Under the pieces are notes generated by a model. The model had not been told where the DNA came from and ran no database searches. It was given only the letters and a program-made list of their open reading frames with translations. Both the position numbers and the translations under genes were made by a program. From positions 1-25,614 of the forward strand of contig JALLAZ010000074.1 of assembly GCA_036939755.1 (NCBI GenBank): a DNA stretch of 25,614 nt, written 5' to 3'. This document shows positions 1-9,878 of the stretch, piece by piece (within the stretch, counting starts at the first letter, position 1; every line of letters starts with the position of its first letter). The DNA comes from Stephanodiscus triporus (Eukaryota; Bacillariophyta; Thalassiosirophyceae; Thalassiosirales; Thalassiosiraceae).

Positions 1-101
1 AATTACGTCGGCAAATTACGCTGGACGGAATTGGATTTCAATTCCGTCCAGGATCCATCGGCCGACGTAATTTTCAATAATTTTCAATCGTGGACGGAAT
101 T
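1..101. repeat. Nested inverted repeats at window edge, probable mobile-element end
   Basis: The outer arms aattacgtcggc (1-12) and gccgacgtaatt (61-72) are perfect reverse complements of 12 bp. Inside them ctggacggaattg (21-33) pairs with caattccgtccag (39-51), a perfect 13-bp stem with a 5-nt loop. A third copy of tggacggaatt lies at 91-101, and ttttcaat is repeated at 71 and 81. Such nested palindromes are common at the ends of MITEs and other transposable elements. The element may continue left of the window. It sits immediately beyond the 3' end of the GIY-YIG fragment, so both may belong to one element; that link is an inference. Confidence 0.6.
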
Positions 102-122
102 TTGAAATGACCCTCAGATCGC

Positions 123-628
123 TCAAATTATGCGCAAATTACCCAAAAAGTCGCCAAGCAGTACAAAACCTACATACGACAAAAAAGCGAGAAAGTGAAA
201 AAATTCCGTACGATCACTGTAAGGGACGGCCTTAAAGATTGCATCTCGAGTGATAGCAAACTTTTGGAGCGTGTTGATGAGTGATGAGCGGGTGGATGAA
301 CCTGATGAAGGGGCAGATGGGGCAGTGGATCTTGGTGCAGTGCGGTTAGTTTTCAATACAATATTATTGTAAAGTTTCGTAGCCTCATCTTTGTGTTCTT
401 GCACACGCGTTTTGACATATCGTTGCGATATACCAATGTAGAAGCAATTACAATCCGGAACACTACACGAAACTTTGTCGTAGACGCATCCAGCAGTCCG
501 ACAAGAAAATTTATCGTCGCTGTATGCGCAATTCCCGTCAACTTTGAATTTGCGAGGGAGATTGCATGGACGTGGACCGAAATCCACATCGTCAATCCCA
601 AACAAAAGTTTTCTAAATACCTACTCTA
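123..628 (-). pseudogene. GIY-YIG-like endonuclease fragment of a retroelement (Penelope-like candidate)
   Basis: The open frame of about 160 codons has no ATG at its 5' end; it begins at a TTG, and an in-frame TAG lies just upstream near 626. Its middle part reads GCVYDKVSC, then CNCFYIGIS, then RYVKTRVQEHKDE. This matches the order seen in GIY-YIG domains: a degenerate GIY strand, the YIG strand, a conserved Arg and a Glu-His helix. Cysteines flank the first strand, as in the endonuclease domain at the C-terminus of Penelope-like reverse transcriptases. No reverse transcriptase motifs are visible, so this is a truncated remnant. The C-terminal third (Ser/Thr-rich, then hydrophobic) is not recognisable. 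Other retroelements also carry such domains, so the family assignment is tentative. Confidence 0.5.
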
Positions 629-1050
629 GTAGTACTCTAGATACTCCTTTGATCCACATGTTGCAACTCCGCGATGACCACATTTTGTCGTAGTTTTATT
701 GAAGATACTGTAGAGTACGTAGAACTGAACGTGAAGCCTCCCGCCAATAGTTTTCGTAGCGTGTACTGTTAAAAGTTACTCTAAATGTGATAAGATTGTG
801 TCATTTTCCATTGAAATCACTGAGTGCAATAAAACGAGGCTCTTTACGACGAGTACTTCATTACTTGGACCATCTCATGAAAATTAACACAGCCCTTAAT
901 CCAAGAAAAAAACGGTCAAAATACAAAATACACGAATAATTGTGGATCAGAGGAGTATTGTACAAAAAACAAAACCAATAATATCGTCCTCGCCGAGGAA
1001 GTGATCCGTCGTCGTTCGTCGTCGGGGTCAACGTCGAGCGAGGGCGGGGG
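629..1050. other. AT-rich spacer upstream of the sulfotransferase gene
   Basis: No coding region is supported here. The stretch is AT-rich to about 985 and then switches sharply to GC-rich sequence with CGTCGT-type trinucleotides leading into the next start codon. Short copies of tactctag occur near 620-650. It presumably holds the promoter and 5' UTR of the gene at 1051, but I recognise no specific regulatory motif. Confidence 0.4.
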
Positions 1051-3439
1051 ATGGCAAAGCGGAGATGCGATCGCCGCCCCCTCCTCGCCGTCGTCGTCCT
1101 CGGCGCGGCGTCGTCGATGGCGATCCACTCCGCCATGTCGAAGACCTCGACGTCGTCGCATACGGCGTCTTCTCCGGACGACGTCGTCCGGTCGTGGCCG
1201 ACCGCGAGCGGTCGCGTGGGGGGGAGGAGGAGCGCGGGGATGCACGTCTGCACGTGCCTCGCCGACGATGACGACGACGACGACGACGACTTCTACGACC
1301 CGCCCAGGCGACTGAGATGGCTCCACATCCCCAAGACGGGGACGTCGTTCGTGTCGACCTTGTGGAGCTATGCCGCGTCCGACGAACACAGGTACATCGA
1401 CCTGAACGTGAATGCTCACATGTGCGACAATCACGCCAACGGCGGGGTCGTCGGCACCTCCATGTACGACTTCGTCCTGATGAGGAGGTACCCGTGGGAG
1501 TTGTACGGCGCGCCGAACATGATCCACCCGTCGCCTAGGAACTCCTCCTCCCGCGCCGATCCGTCCGGCGGCGGCGGTCGTCCGACGACGACGACGACGG
1601 ACGGCGGGGCCGTGCCGCTCGGGCTGGTGGGGGGGACGCAGCACCTCCCCCTCTCCCGCGGCTACGCATGGGACAGGCGTGGCTCGGAGGTCTACGATCA
1701 CAACTTCACCGTCGTCGCGTTCTTCCGGAGGCCGGACGACAGGATCGTGTCCGCCTACTACGACGGCCGTCACGCGAACGGTTTCGTGGGGGAGTTGTAT
1801 AGGGAGGTCGTGAAGGCGTCGACGCAGAGAAGGAGGGGGGAACACTCGTGCACGATCGAAAAGAACGTGACTACGGGGGTGGGGACGGGGACGACTACGA
1901 ATACGACGACGACGACCTATCGCAATCCGCTCGAGTGCTACGCCCGATTCCCGGGCATCGCCGGGTGCGCGTCCCGTATGCTCACGGGGGGGACATGCGC
2001 GGACGGCGCGTCGAGGGGGGATGGCGTCGACGGCGTCGAAGAGGCGGTCGAGATCGTGGGCCATCTCGACTTCGTGGGACTGACCGAGGAGTGGGACGAG
2101 AGCGTGTGCCACTTCCATCGTCTGTTCGGGAGGAGGAGGGCGGCGGTCGTCAATTCCGACTTCGGCGATATCGACGACGAGGACGACGGCGGAACAAGAA
2201 GAAGAATACGACGACGAAGAAGACGGGCACATCCGCTCCAGGGAGAATTTGGCAACGTTCACAAGTCGGCAAAGAAGAAGGTGTTCGACGTCGAGGACCT
2301 GAACGGTTTTTTGGACGCGGCCGACGAGGCCGTTTACGAGGCCGCGAGGCTGAGATTCGAGAAGATGGTGGGGCACGAGGGCGGCGAGAGGTGTCATAGG
2401 TACATGACCTGGGAAGAGATAGACGCGGCGGCCGAGGGCGGCGCGGGGCATTACTTGCCGGATCTCGTGAGGGACGAGGACGGCCGCGTTTGCGAACCAA
2501 TGACGTGCTCGGATCTCAGGAAGCAGGTGGGTAGAAAAATGAGCTCCGGCCGAAAAGCGGAGACTCTTAAATTTTTCTTTTAACGTCACGCTCGCCTTGG
2601 ACTCATCCTCGCCATTTCCCGATCCAATCCAGTGCGGAGAATGGGACGACGGTTGCGGTAGGACCGTAATCTGCGGTTTGTGTGACCCCGGCAGGACCGG
2701 ATTGCCGAGCACCTGGCGCGTCAAGTGCGTCGAGGGCGAATGCATCGATTACTGCCCGCCGTGGGACGAGAGGGGACTGTGGTTCCTGTCCGACGATTCC
2801 CCGTCATCGGACATGAAAAAGATCGGCGAGGCGATGGGTATATCAGACGTACGGAGACACTTGTCGCCGGTGGACGCGGTACGTATTTGCCAGATGGCGT
2901 GCGATATCGAAACGCAATCTCGCCGAGGGTTGGAGAGCTTCGTCAACACCGGCCTGTGTCGTTGCGGCAAGCCGGCGAAGATATTATCGAAGAACCTGAC
3001 GTCTCTCGACTTCTCGAAGGCTCACGACATGGACGCGGCGTGCCACACGAACAAGGCGAGGAAGGACGCCGTGCTCACCTCATGGGAGACCCAGCCCGTA
3101 TGCTGCCCGTACATCGACCGACAGACGAAGATCCCCATCGGTTGGAAGCGTCTCTATACGTTCGGCGCTTTCAACGTAGAGGGAGAGTACTTCGATCATG
3201 TCCGGATGGAGTGCGGCGCATTCAAAGAATGCGAATTGGCGGGTCGTGCAAGGGGGGCGGAAGTGATAGTGTTTGATTCATTCAACAAATTGTGCTATTT
3301 CGTTAGGAACGTATTCGATCTCAAGGACATGTACACTGTAACGAAGGACAATTACATGCGTTATACGATGGACCTTAGATCGAGGGTTCGCCCTTTCATC
3401 GCTCGCACGAAGGACGGTCGTTTGTCGAAGCCGGCATGA
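1051..3439 (+). CDS. Sulfotransferase-family protein with Cys-rich C-terminal extension (2 exons)
   Basis: Exons are 1051-2526 and 2633-3439. The 106-bp intron is phase 0 (cag|gtgggt ... atccag|tgc), and the spliced protein is 760 residues. The N-terminus has basic residues and then a hydrophobic stretch (about 11-24), consistent with a signal anchor of a Golgi type II enzyme. The PAPS-binding motifs are clear: HIPKTGTS at 92-99 (5'-phosphosulfate loop) and FFRRPDDRIVSAYY at 224-237 (3'-phosphate site). HLDFVGLTEEWDESVCHFH at 338-356 is the typical later segment of Sulfotransfer_2-like proteins. The family transfers sulfate from PAPS to carbohydrates or other acceptors; the acceptor here cannot be told. 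Thr, Asp and Arg repeats interrupt the domain and may be loops. From residue 493 a Cys-rich region follows (CGEWDDGCG, CGLCDPG, CVEGECIDYC, CRCGKP) that I do not recognise. The first exon is much more GC-rich than the second. An ATG at 1117 is a possible later start. Confidence 0.82.
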
Positions 3440-3730
3440 TTGAAGTTCTTTGGCTTCTTTTTATCTAGAGATACGATTGTCAACATACCGTGATCACAAC
3501 ACTTTTTACAAGCATCAAAATAAGAATTTTAATACCTATTATGACCTTCACCATTTGGGGCCTCAGTGTATGAATTGAACTATTATGGCATACTAACTTC
3601 TACCGTCCTACTATCGCACGTAGACGCATAGATTTCTCATTGGATGATGCCCACTCCAAACTTCGGGCCCTGACATCATCCTAAATTTGCTTCATTGTCG
3701 ATTGTCGTCGTCTTGGTTTTCATTTTCACA
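3440..3730. other. Intergenic stretch after the sulfotransferase gene
   Basis: This is the 3' flank of the sulfotransferase gene. It is AT-rich and no gene is supported. It ends in a pyrimidine-rich run followed by cacag at about 3726-3730, which resembles a 3' splice site and is the main reason to look at the fragments that follow. Confidence 0.35.
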
Positions 3731-3996
3731 GTCGACCTCAACGATCGCGCTCGTCGTCTATCTTCTTCAATTAAGTAACATTGTAGAAAGCGAAGGCTGC
3801 ATCACGGACTTGTCGCCATCGACGACTCTCGACGACGCCGCCCAAAACACCTGGACAGTGTGCGACTGATGATTTTGTTCCTGCCACGCAGATGGAAGTA
3901 CAGCATTGTTCTCTAGAGGTCGATAATATGCGAGGGGTGATCAGCACCGAGGTGGACAACATTATTCAGTTCCTACGTGTTATTGAGTTCATAAGA
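3731..3996 (+). pseudogene. Possible exon remnants of a small secreted protein, frame interrupted
   Basis: After a splice-acceptor-like site (tttcattttcacag, ending 3730) an open frame reads a hydrophobic segment (STIALVVYLLQLSNIVES) and then CITDLSPSTTLDDAAQNTW and VCD before a TGA at 3867-3869. In the +1 frame the reading continues from about 3859 as CATDDFVPATQMEVQHCSLE through VDNMRGVISTEVDNIIQFL to a gtaagt at 3997-4002 that could be a donor. The two frames look like parts of one protein broken by a frameshift, or exons of a gene whose first exon I could not locate. There is no ATG for the first frame. I do not recognise the product. It could also be non-coding. Confidence 0.25.
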
Positions 3997-4616
3997 GTAA
4001 GTAGTCTATCTAATACAATCTTTGCTAACCTCTTTTGCCTACTTACTTTCAAAAAGTTTGAGACACGTAGGAATCATTCTCTTATCTGTGTCGTAACTAT
4101 TATTTGGACGCCTGCTGATATTTCCCACGAAGATCTTTAAAGATTCATTATATCAAATCCTACAAGCAACTCCTTGGGTCAAATGATGTCGTAGTAGTGT
4201 AAGAGTAGACATAAAGTTCCTCCGGCCAAGCGATTCAGAAAATAAAGGTAGAGGAAAAAGCGTTCTGACTAGTTTAGACAAAAATAATAATGCGATGTTC
4301 GATATTCGACTTTGATCTTTTCCCTTCGGAGCACTTGGACCTGGTCTTATCGACTTGATTTCCGCCAAACGCGTAAAAGACGCGAAAGGCGTGACTCGCT
4401 ACCACGGAAAGTGCAACCTGACGGGTGGAATTCTAATGTCTCTCTGGTAAATTGAAAGATGACCGCGCGTCGCGCGCCAGGAGAAAGATCGCGATGGCGG
4501 CGGGCGGACCAGTAAAATATTAGAGTAGGTATGCGATACATATCACATGTTAATCGGCAATACCAGGTAGGTATGGCATGCCGAACTTCCGGAGGGAATG
4601 ACTTTGGATCGCTCCA
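3997..4616. other. Intergenic stretch, no gene supported
   Basis: It is mostly AT-rich with short, unconvincing open frames on both strands. A gtaagt-like donor sits at its start (3997). From about 4370 the composition becomes mixed as the next gene is approached. I see no RNA gene or strong repeat here. Confidence 0.35.
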
Positions 4617-7600
4617 ATGAAAGGACACACAGTCCTGGTTGGATTTGGAAGTAGACACACGAAGATGGACGCTGGGGACCACCCGCCCTCCCCCCCGCCC
4701 TTGTCCTCGTCCCCCGTGGCGGACGAGGAGGCCAATGACGGCACCCTCACCTGCCCCCCGCCATCTCCCCCGGCCCCGGCCCCGGCCACGACGGCCCCGT
4801 CGACGTCTCCCCCGACGTCCGGTCCGAATCTGATGATGCAGTGGTTCCACGCCGCCGCGGGGGGGCATCCACAGCCGCAGCAGGCGCCGCAGCCTCCTCA
4901 CCAGTGGCTCGCGGCGGGGATGGGAATCGTCGCGGGGATGATGACCGCGGCTGGGGGCGGGGATGGAGCGTCGGCGGCGGACCTTGCCGTCGCCTCGGCC
5001 GCGACGACGGCCGCGGGAGCGGAACAGCCGCGTCCCGTCCCGACGGAGGAGGACGACGGCGGCGGCGTCGTGGTCGACGCCCTGCCGCTCGCGCGGGCGC
5101 GTCCATCCTCCTCCTCCCCCCCCCCCGTCGTCGACGACGACGACGACTGCATGCCGCTCCTGCCCCGGAGGGGGGAGGAGCGCACGGACCACAGCCTGCA
5201 GCCGCTCCACCACGCCCTCGCGCTCACTCGATCGGCGTCGTCGGCGTTCGGCAGCCCATGCACGTCGTTCTCGTCCTCGTCCCTTTGCGACTATGGGATG
5301 AGGGGGAGGACGCATTCCTATTCGGGGCACAGCGACCCCGGAGCTGCGACGACGATTACGACGACGAGCACCAGCACGAGCACGAGCACGTCGGCGTTCC
5401 ACGCGTGGAGGTGAGAGGGAGACTATCTCGTTTTTTCATCTTCTTCATTTCCTCGTTGTTTTGTTTTTTTTCGGCCCATACATCCCGTCACCTTTTTCCG
5501 CTCCTCCCATCGCCCGCCCCGTTCGCTCGCTTTCCGACGAAAAACAAACAAACAAACAAAACCAAAATAAAAACGAAAAACAGCTGCAGATCCCTTTACG
5601 CCTCCGGGCGCTGCTCGGGGTCGAGGGGGGACGACGTCGGATCCGACGTCGGATCGGCCATCTCGAGCTCCGTTGCCGGAGGGGGGGCGAACACCGCCAG
5701 CTCCGATCCGCTCCCACCCCGCAGGAGGACCGACGGAGAATTCTGCTCGCCGTGGCGCAGGGTCATAAACCGCATGAAGAAGACCGGCGGAAAAGGGAGG
5801 AAGGACGGAGGAGTAGGGGGGGGGGGCGGCCGTGCCCCGTTCGGGAGGACCCTGAGCGGGTGGGAAAATCCAGCCAGGCCCGACCTTAGCGACGACGAGG
5901 ATCAGCAGCATATGGCGGCGGCCGTCGCGCATCCTCCGGCGAGGATGGGGACGACGACCGCGAACGACGACGACGACGACGACGACGCGCGGGCAGTCGT
6001 CGGTCGCGACGACCGGGGGGGGACGGAACCGGTCGGCGGATCCAAGAAGAAGAAGAAGAAGAAGAAGAAGAAGAAGAAGAAGGGGGCCTCCGCTCCTTCC
6101 GGCGGGGGCAAGGCCGCGGCATCGTCGAGGACTGCGACGACCACGACCGCGAAGACGACCGCGAAGGGGGGGGAGTCGATGACGTCCGTGACCCCTTCCC
6201 CTTCCTCCGCGCCCACCTCGACCGACGAGCGTTACCCTCGCGGAAAAACAGTCACGGATGTGACGGCGATAACGCCGACAACGGCAATCGAGAACTGTCA
6301 TTCCGAGAGGCATTATGACGATCCCGGCGTGGCCTTGGACCTGTCCGACCACAGCGATACCGATGATGATGGCGATGTCATCGGCCCGATCGTGGGGAAC
6401 GACATCCTTTTGCGCGACATTGATGGAGGGATAGGTGTGAACCAAGGCACTCAGCCGTTCGCCCACACCAAACGTATCATGTCTCCATCGCAATTATGCG
6501 GTCATAATAATATGTACGACACCAAATCGAAGGCCGATCGCGATCGTCGATGTCAAGATCAAGATGATCAACGTTTGCGCCCTCCGCCGCCTAGCGACAT
6601 CATCGACCAGGTCTCTTGCGAAGGCATTGAGGTGATTTCCACGCCGATCGCGACAACGCCATTGCACGGACAAGGACCAGCGTCCGCTACGAACCAAACG
6701 ACGATCATCATGGACAGCGAATCGTCCATCTTGGGCTCTGTCCAAATCTTCACACCAATCAATTCGATCGATTCAAACAGTCCTCCGTCCGTCGAGCGCC
6801 TGACGAATATCCTCCAGGACTTAAATGCTGGAGAGAATGATAACTTCCTCTACCACCCATTCGGCGGTGGTGGCGAAGACGAGGATGAGCACGACGACGA
6901 GCACAATGATTCTTTTGACGTGGAGGAGAGCCAACATTCCGTCAATAATATCCAGTTTGCAGGTAATCAGCAGCAGGTTAGACTGAATTATCGATCGCCA
7001 CAGAGATCCTCCTCATCACCGAGCCAGCCATCGTCATCGCCGTTTTGTACTGGCACGATGCACCATCATCGCGGCAATGCCGCTAGCGGCAATGGCCATC
7101 ACGAGCATAGCCCATCGTCATCATCGCAAGACTCGCCCGACTCAAGGTATTCCTCGTTAGGGGGTGGCTCACCAGCATCGCAAATGTCCAGCTCGAACTC
7201 TCGCACCACAACATCGACTCTCAAATCTGGTGGGGATCGCACGATCAATACCTTGCATAGCATCGACGGATCATTGGTCGTGGACAATGAAGTACGCGAG
7301 ACTAACCGACGATCTGTTCGTGGTTTACGCATGGCTGTAAGTAGCGGTGCCTCTATTAGTGGTGATGGAGGAGAAACCAATAATCAAGAGGCCATGGTGG
7401 GCCCCGACGGAAACGACACTGTATTTTCATCATCAACGTCAAGCTCGAACTATCATGGTTACTTCTCCAGTCCACGACCGTTAAGGGACGGGGCAACACT
7501 GCCGGTGGAGAGATTCTTTGCAGGTGGGAATGTCACAATGTCGCCATCGCCACCACGTGGGGCAGGAACTGCTGACTACCCCGCCTCAGGCGGGGGTGGT

Positions 7601-8581
7601 GGAGCTGACGATCAATCTGCGGCCGCAGGAGCGTCGTCGTTGTTTGCGCCGCGAATTTCCAATATTTTTTGCCCCAAGACCTTTTCAAGAATTGTCACAA
7701 GAGATGGGACACACTCTCCTCACACGGTATCGAGCAACTCCGTATCGGCCAACTCGTCCAGTTCAGGCGCGGAGGCGAAGAAACCACTACAATTCGTAGC
7801 GTACCAGTTTCGCGAGGATATGGAAAGTCCGTTCGACGAACCTCCAGTCACCACATATGCTGCCATTGGTGGCGTTCGTGAAACGAGCAATACGTGCTCC
7901 CCTTTGATAAAACCACAGATCTCCCAGGTGGGTGGCGGCGGCAGTCAGCAGCAGCAGCGTCGTCCGCCTATGATTCAACGTCCATCGGCGTGCATCACGC
8001 AGAAACTGCCCCAAAGTCCACGGAAACAGGATGCTAACACCGTGCCCTTCGGACGCTCGAGGACGCCCACGCGCACTCCTCCTCCGTCATCGTATAATAA
8101 TGCCATTCCCAGCAGCGGCGCGAACACCCCCTGTTCGCCGCCGGTGATTATCGATGGACCCAGCAATGTGGCAGTGCTCTGCGGGGGCGATTCAAGTATG
8201 ACGCCGACGAGGCCTTACGTCGTGCGGCGTTCGGCGGATCCCGGCGGCGGCAATGGTGGGAGAGGAGGAATGATTTTGGTCCACCCGATGTCGTCGTACA
8301 GACCTGATCAGCATGGGTTACAGCAGATTTGTACCAATAATACTGAATTGCCTAGCAATGACAACAACGTCGCCCGGAACACTGTCCTTACTACCTCTCG
8401 TGGTGGTAATTTAGACACCGTCGAAGAAATGGCAGCAACTGCCGTGCCGACCAAGGTGACTCCAGAGAGGTTCCCATTTTACAATACGGCAAGGAGACTG
8501 CATTTAATTGCGCCAAAACCAGTAATGAAGGTTGTTTTGGGCGAGAATGCTGCCATAGTCTCTCCCGAGAATAAGGTGTGA
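4617..8581 (+). CDS. Large low-complexity Pro/Ser/Asp-rich protein of unknown function (2 exons)
   Basis: Exons are 4617-5410 and 5590-8581. The 179-bp intron (acgcgtggag|gtgaga ... gctgcag|atcc) has matching phase: Arg-265 is split ag|a. The spliced protein is 1261 residues. An ATG at 4665 (aagATGg context) is an equally likely start and would remove 16 residues. Exon 1 is rich in Pro, Ala and Thr with acidic runs. Exon 2 holds 13 consecutive lysines (residues 417-429, from an AAG repeat), Asp runs, Ser-rich segments, a Gln run and repeated Ser-Pro/Thr-Pro sites (QSPRK, TPTRTPPPSS, MTPTRP) that look like proline-directed kinase targets. The Lys run could serve as a nuclear localisation signal. 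No catalytic domain, signal peptide or convincing membrane segment is visible. Most of the chain is probably disordered; a regulatory or scaffold role is only a guess. GC content falls markedly from the 5' to the 3' part. Confidence 0.65.
6044..6082 (+). repeat. (AAG)13 microsatellite inside coding sequence
   Basis: Thirteen perfect AAG units in frame encode a 13-lysine run. Perfect codon identity points to recent slippage rather than selection for lysine alone, so the length may vary between alleles. Confidence 0.9.
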
Positions 8582-8786
8582 TATTTGTTCGGATCAAATA
8601 ATCAGAGGCGATGTCTATCCTTCAGTAAAAATTAGTAGATATTGGATCTTATATCTATGTTTGATAGGGGAGTTGAGAGAAGGTGCTGAAATTAAGAAGG
8701 AAGAGCAACAAACCTATCGTACTTTATATTTTACATCATGTGTTCCATATTACGATATTGTACTACCGCTCTTGTCAATTGTCGCA
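8582..8786. other. 3' flank of the low-complexity gene
   Basis: This is AT-rich sequence directly after the stop codon at 8579-8581. It probably contains the 3' UTR. I recognise no structured element or gene. Confidence 0.35.
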
Positions 8787-9029
8787 TTAGCTAGCTAAGG
8801 GCTAACTTCTGACAATTTGCCTAGGCCTACTGACCGTAATATGATTGATCTGTCGGCTATTATGACGCAGACGTCTTCCGATCATGCATGCACACAGGAT
8901 GGGTACTTCAAGTGTCCCCATCCGACCATTATTGACGGAGATATGTGGTCGGACAGTGGGTGGTTTTTGGGTGATTTTTGAGTTGTGGGACATCTGAAAC
9001 ACGCTTAGCTAGGCACGGAAGCTAGCTAA
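8787..9029. mobile_element. MITE-like dispersed repeat, copy A
   Basis: The part from about 8871 to 9029 is clearly similar, in reverse complement, to 21892-22050. Shared blocks include gtgggacatctga, gatggggac/gtccccatc, cccatcctgt and catgca, in the same order and spacing. The copy is bounded by ttagctagct at 8787-8796 and its inverted repeat agctagctaa at 9020-9029, suggesting short terminal inverted repeats and a unit of about 243 bp. The left 80 bp are not clearly conserved in the second copy. There is no coding capacity, so it would be non-autonomous. Superfamily unknown. Confidence 0.6.
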
Positions 9030-9878
9030 AAAAACACACCCTAACCATAGCCGCCGCCATCGTCCCACGGCCGCCTTGGTGCCCCCCCCCCCAGCGCCGC
9101 CACATACAACAATTAGCCAACATGCTGCGGGACAAGTCTATGCTGTTAAAACTAGTGAATGTAATTGTTTTAACTATTTATTAGCTATTTAAAGGCATGG
9201 CGCATCTTTGGCGCGGTGTGCTTGTGTTTTCCGGTTGCTATTAGGTATTGGATGGCATGATGATTCCTCGCGCACCTAACAGGCCTAATCGATCGCGTAG
9301 GGTATTTAGAGCCGATTGGGCATTTTAGGTGCGCAAGAAGAGAATAGAAGAAATGAACTCGTCGAGGGAGGTCATTGCCGCCCTCTTTCATCGGAAATTT
9401 TATCATGGTGAAAGCACAATGTACGAATGGGGGTGCCGTCCCAAAAGAGTCCCTATTAGGGAACGAAGTCTTCACGCGTGGTACTAGCTACGTAGGAATT
9501 CAATAATTGTATGGATATCCTTTTTTTTCGTGAAGCCCACTGTATTTGTTCCTACGTGTATCCCAAAATGCCGCGTGAAGAGAAAAGTGCCAGCATTTTC
9601 AGCAAGGCTCAGCAGTCATTCAGCTGTGCTGCGTAGATACCTATCAATTCTACGTATCGTACGAGGTGTCAGGTACGAGCTGTCTGTGCGTATCCCCGGG
9701 ATCCGATTGTGCGGAACCAGAACCACTAACACTTGATCGCGCTGCAATTTCGCCCTCTCTTGAGCGCGCGGGCAGCTGCATTCGTCTGTGCCCCGTGTGG
9801 TGCGGAAGCGATTGACCAAAGACCGGTTCATATTATTAATACTGTATCGATCCCAAGGAATCATCGACAAATATAATA
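9030..9878. other. Spacer upstream of glutamate synthase
   Basis: No gene is supported. It starts with GC-rich CCGCCG blocks and a C12 run near 9080-9091, then becomes AT-rich, and contains the hairpin at 9270-9334. The proximal part presumably carries the promoter and 5' UTR of the glutamate synthase gene, but no defined motif is recognised. Confidence 0.35.
9270..9334. repeat. Imperfect hairpin with 10-bp perfect outer stem
   Basis: The outer arms gcgcacctaa (9270-9279) and ttaggtgcgc (9325-9334) are exact reverse complements. Inside, ggcctaatcg and cgattgggc pair with one or two mismatches, so the 65-nt region can fold into a near-continuous stem. It may be a small fold-back transposon relic or a structured RNA. 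It lies about 550 bp upstream of the glutamate synthase start. Confidence 0.5.

Noticed and set aside
916..2745. 609-codon open frame on the minus strand opposite the sulfotransferase gene
   Set aside because: It is Arg/Pro/His-rich antisense of a GC-rich coding exon, with no family motif. The plus strand has clear sulfotransferase motifs and a matching intron.
4841..5589. Reading the frame of exon 2 upstream through 4841-5589 as one continuous 1246-codon protein
   Set aside because: The region is better explained by exon 1 in another frame plus a T-rich intron; the phase match at 5410/5590 supports splicing.
4347..6493. Two long minus-strand frames (5402-4347 and 6493-5423)
   Set aside because: They are antisense to the GC-rich part of the low-complexity gene. 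They cross the intron and are dominated by Arg or homopolymers, with no domain.
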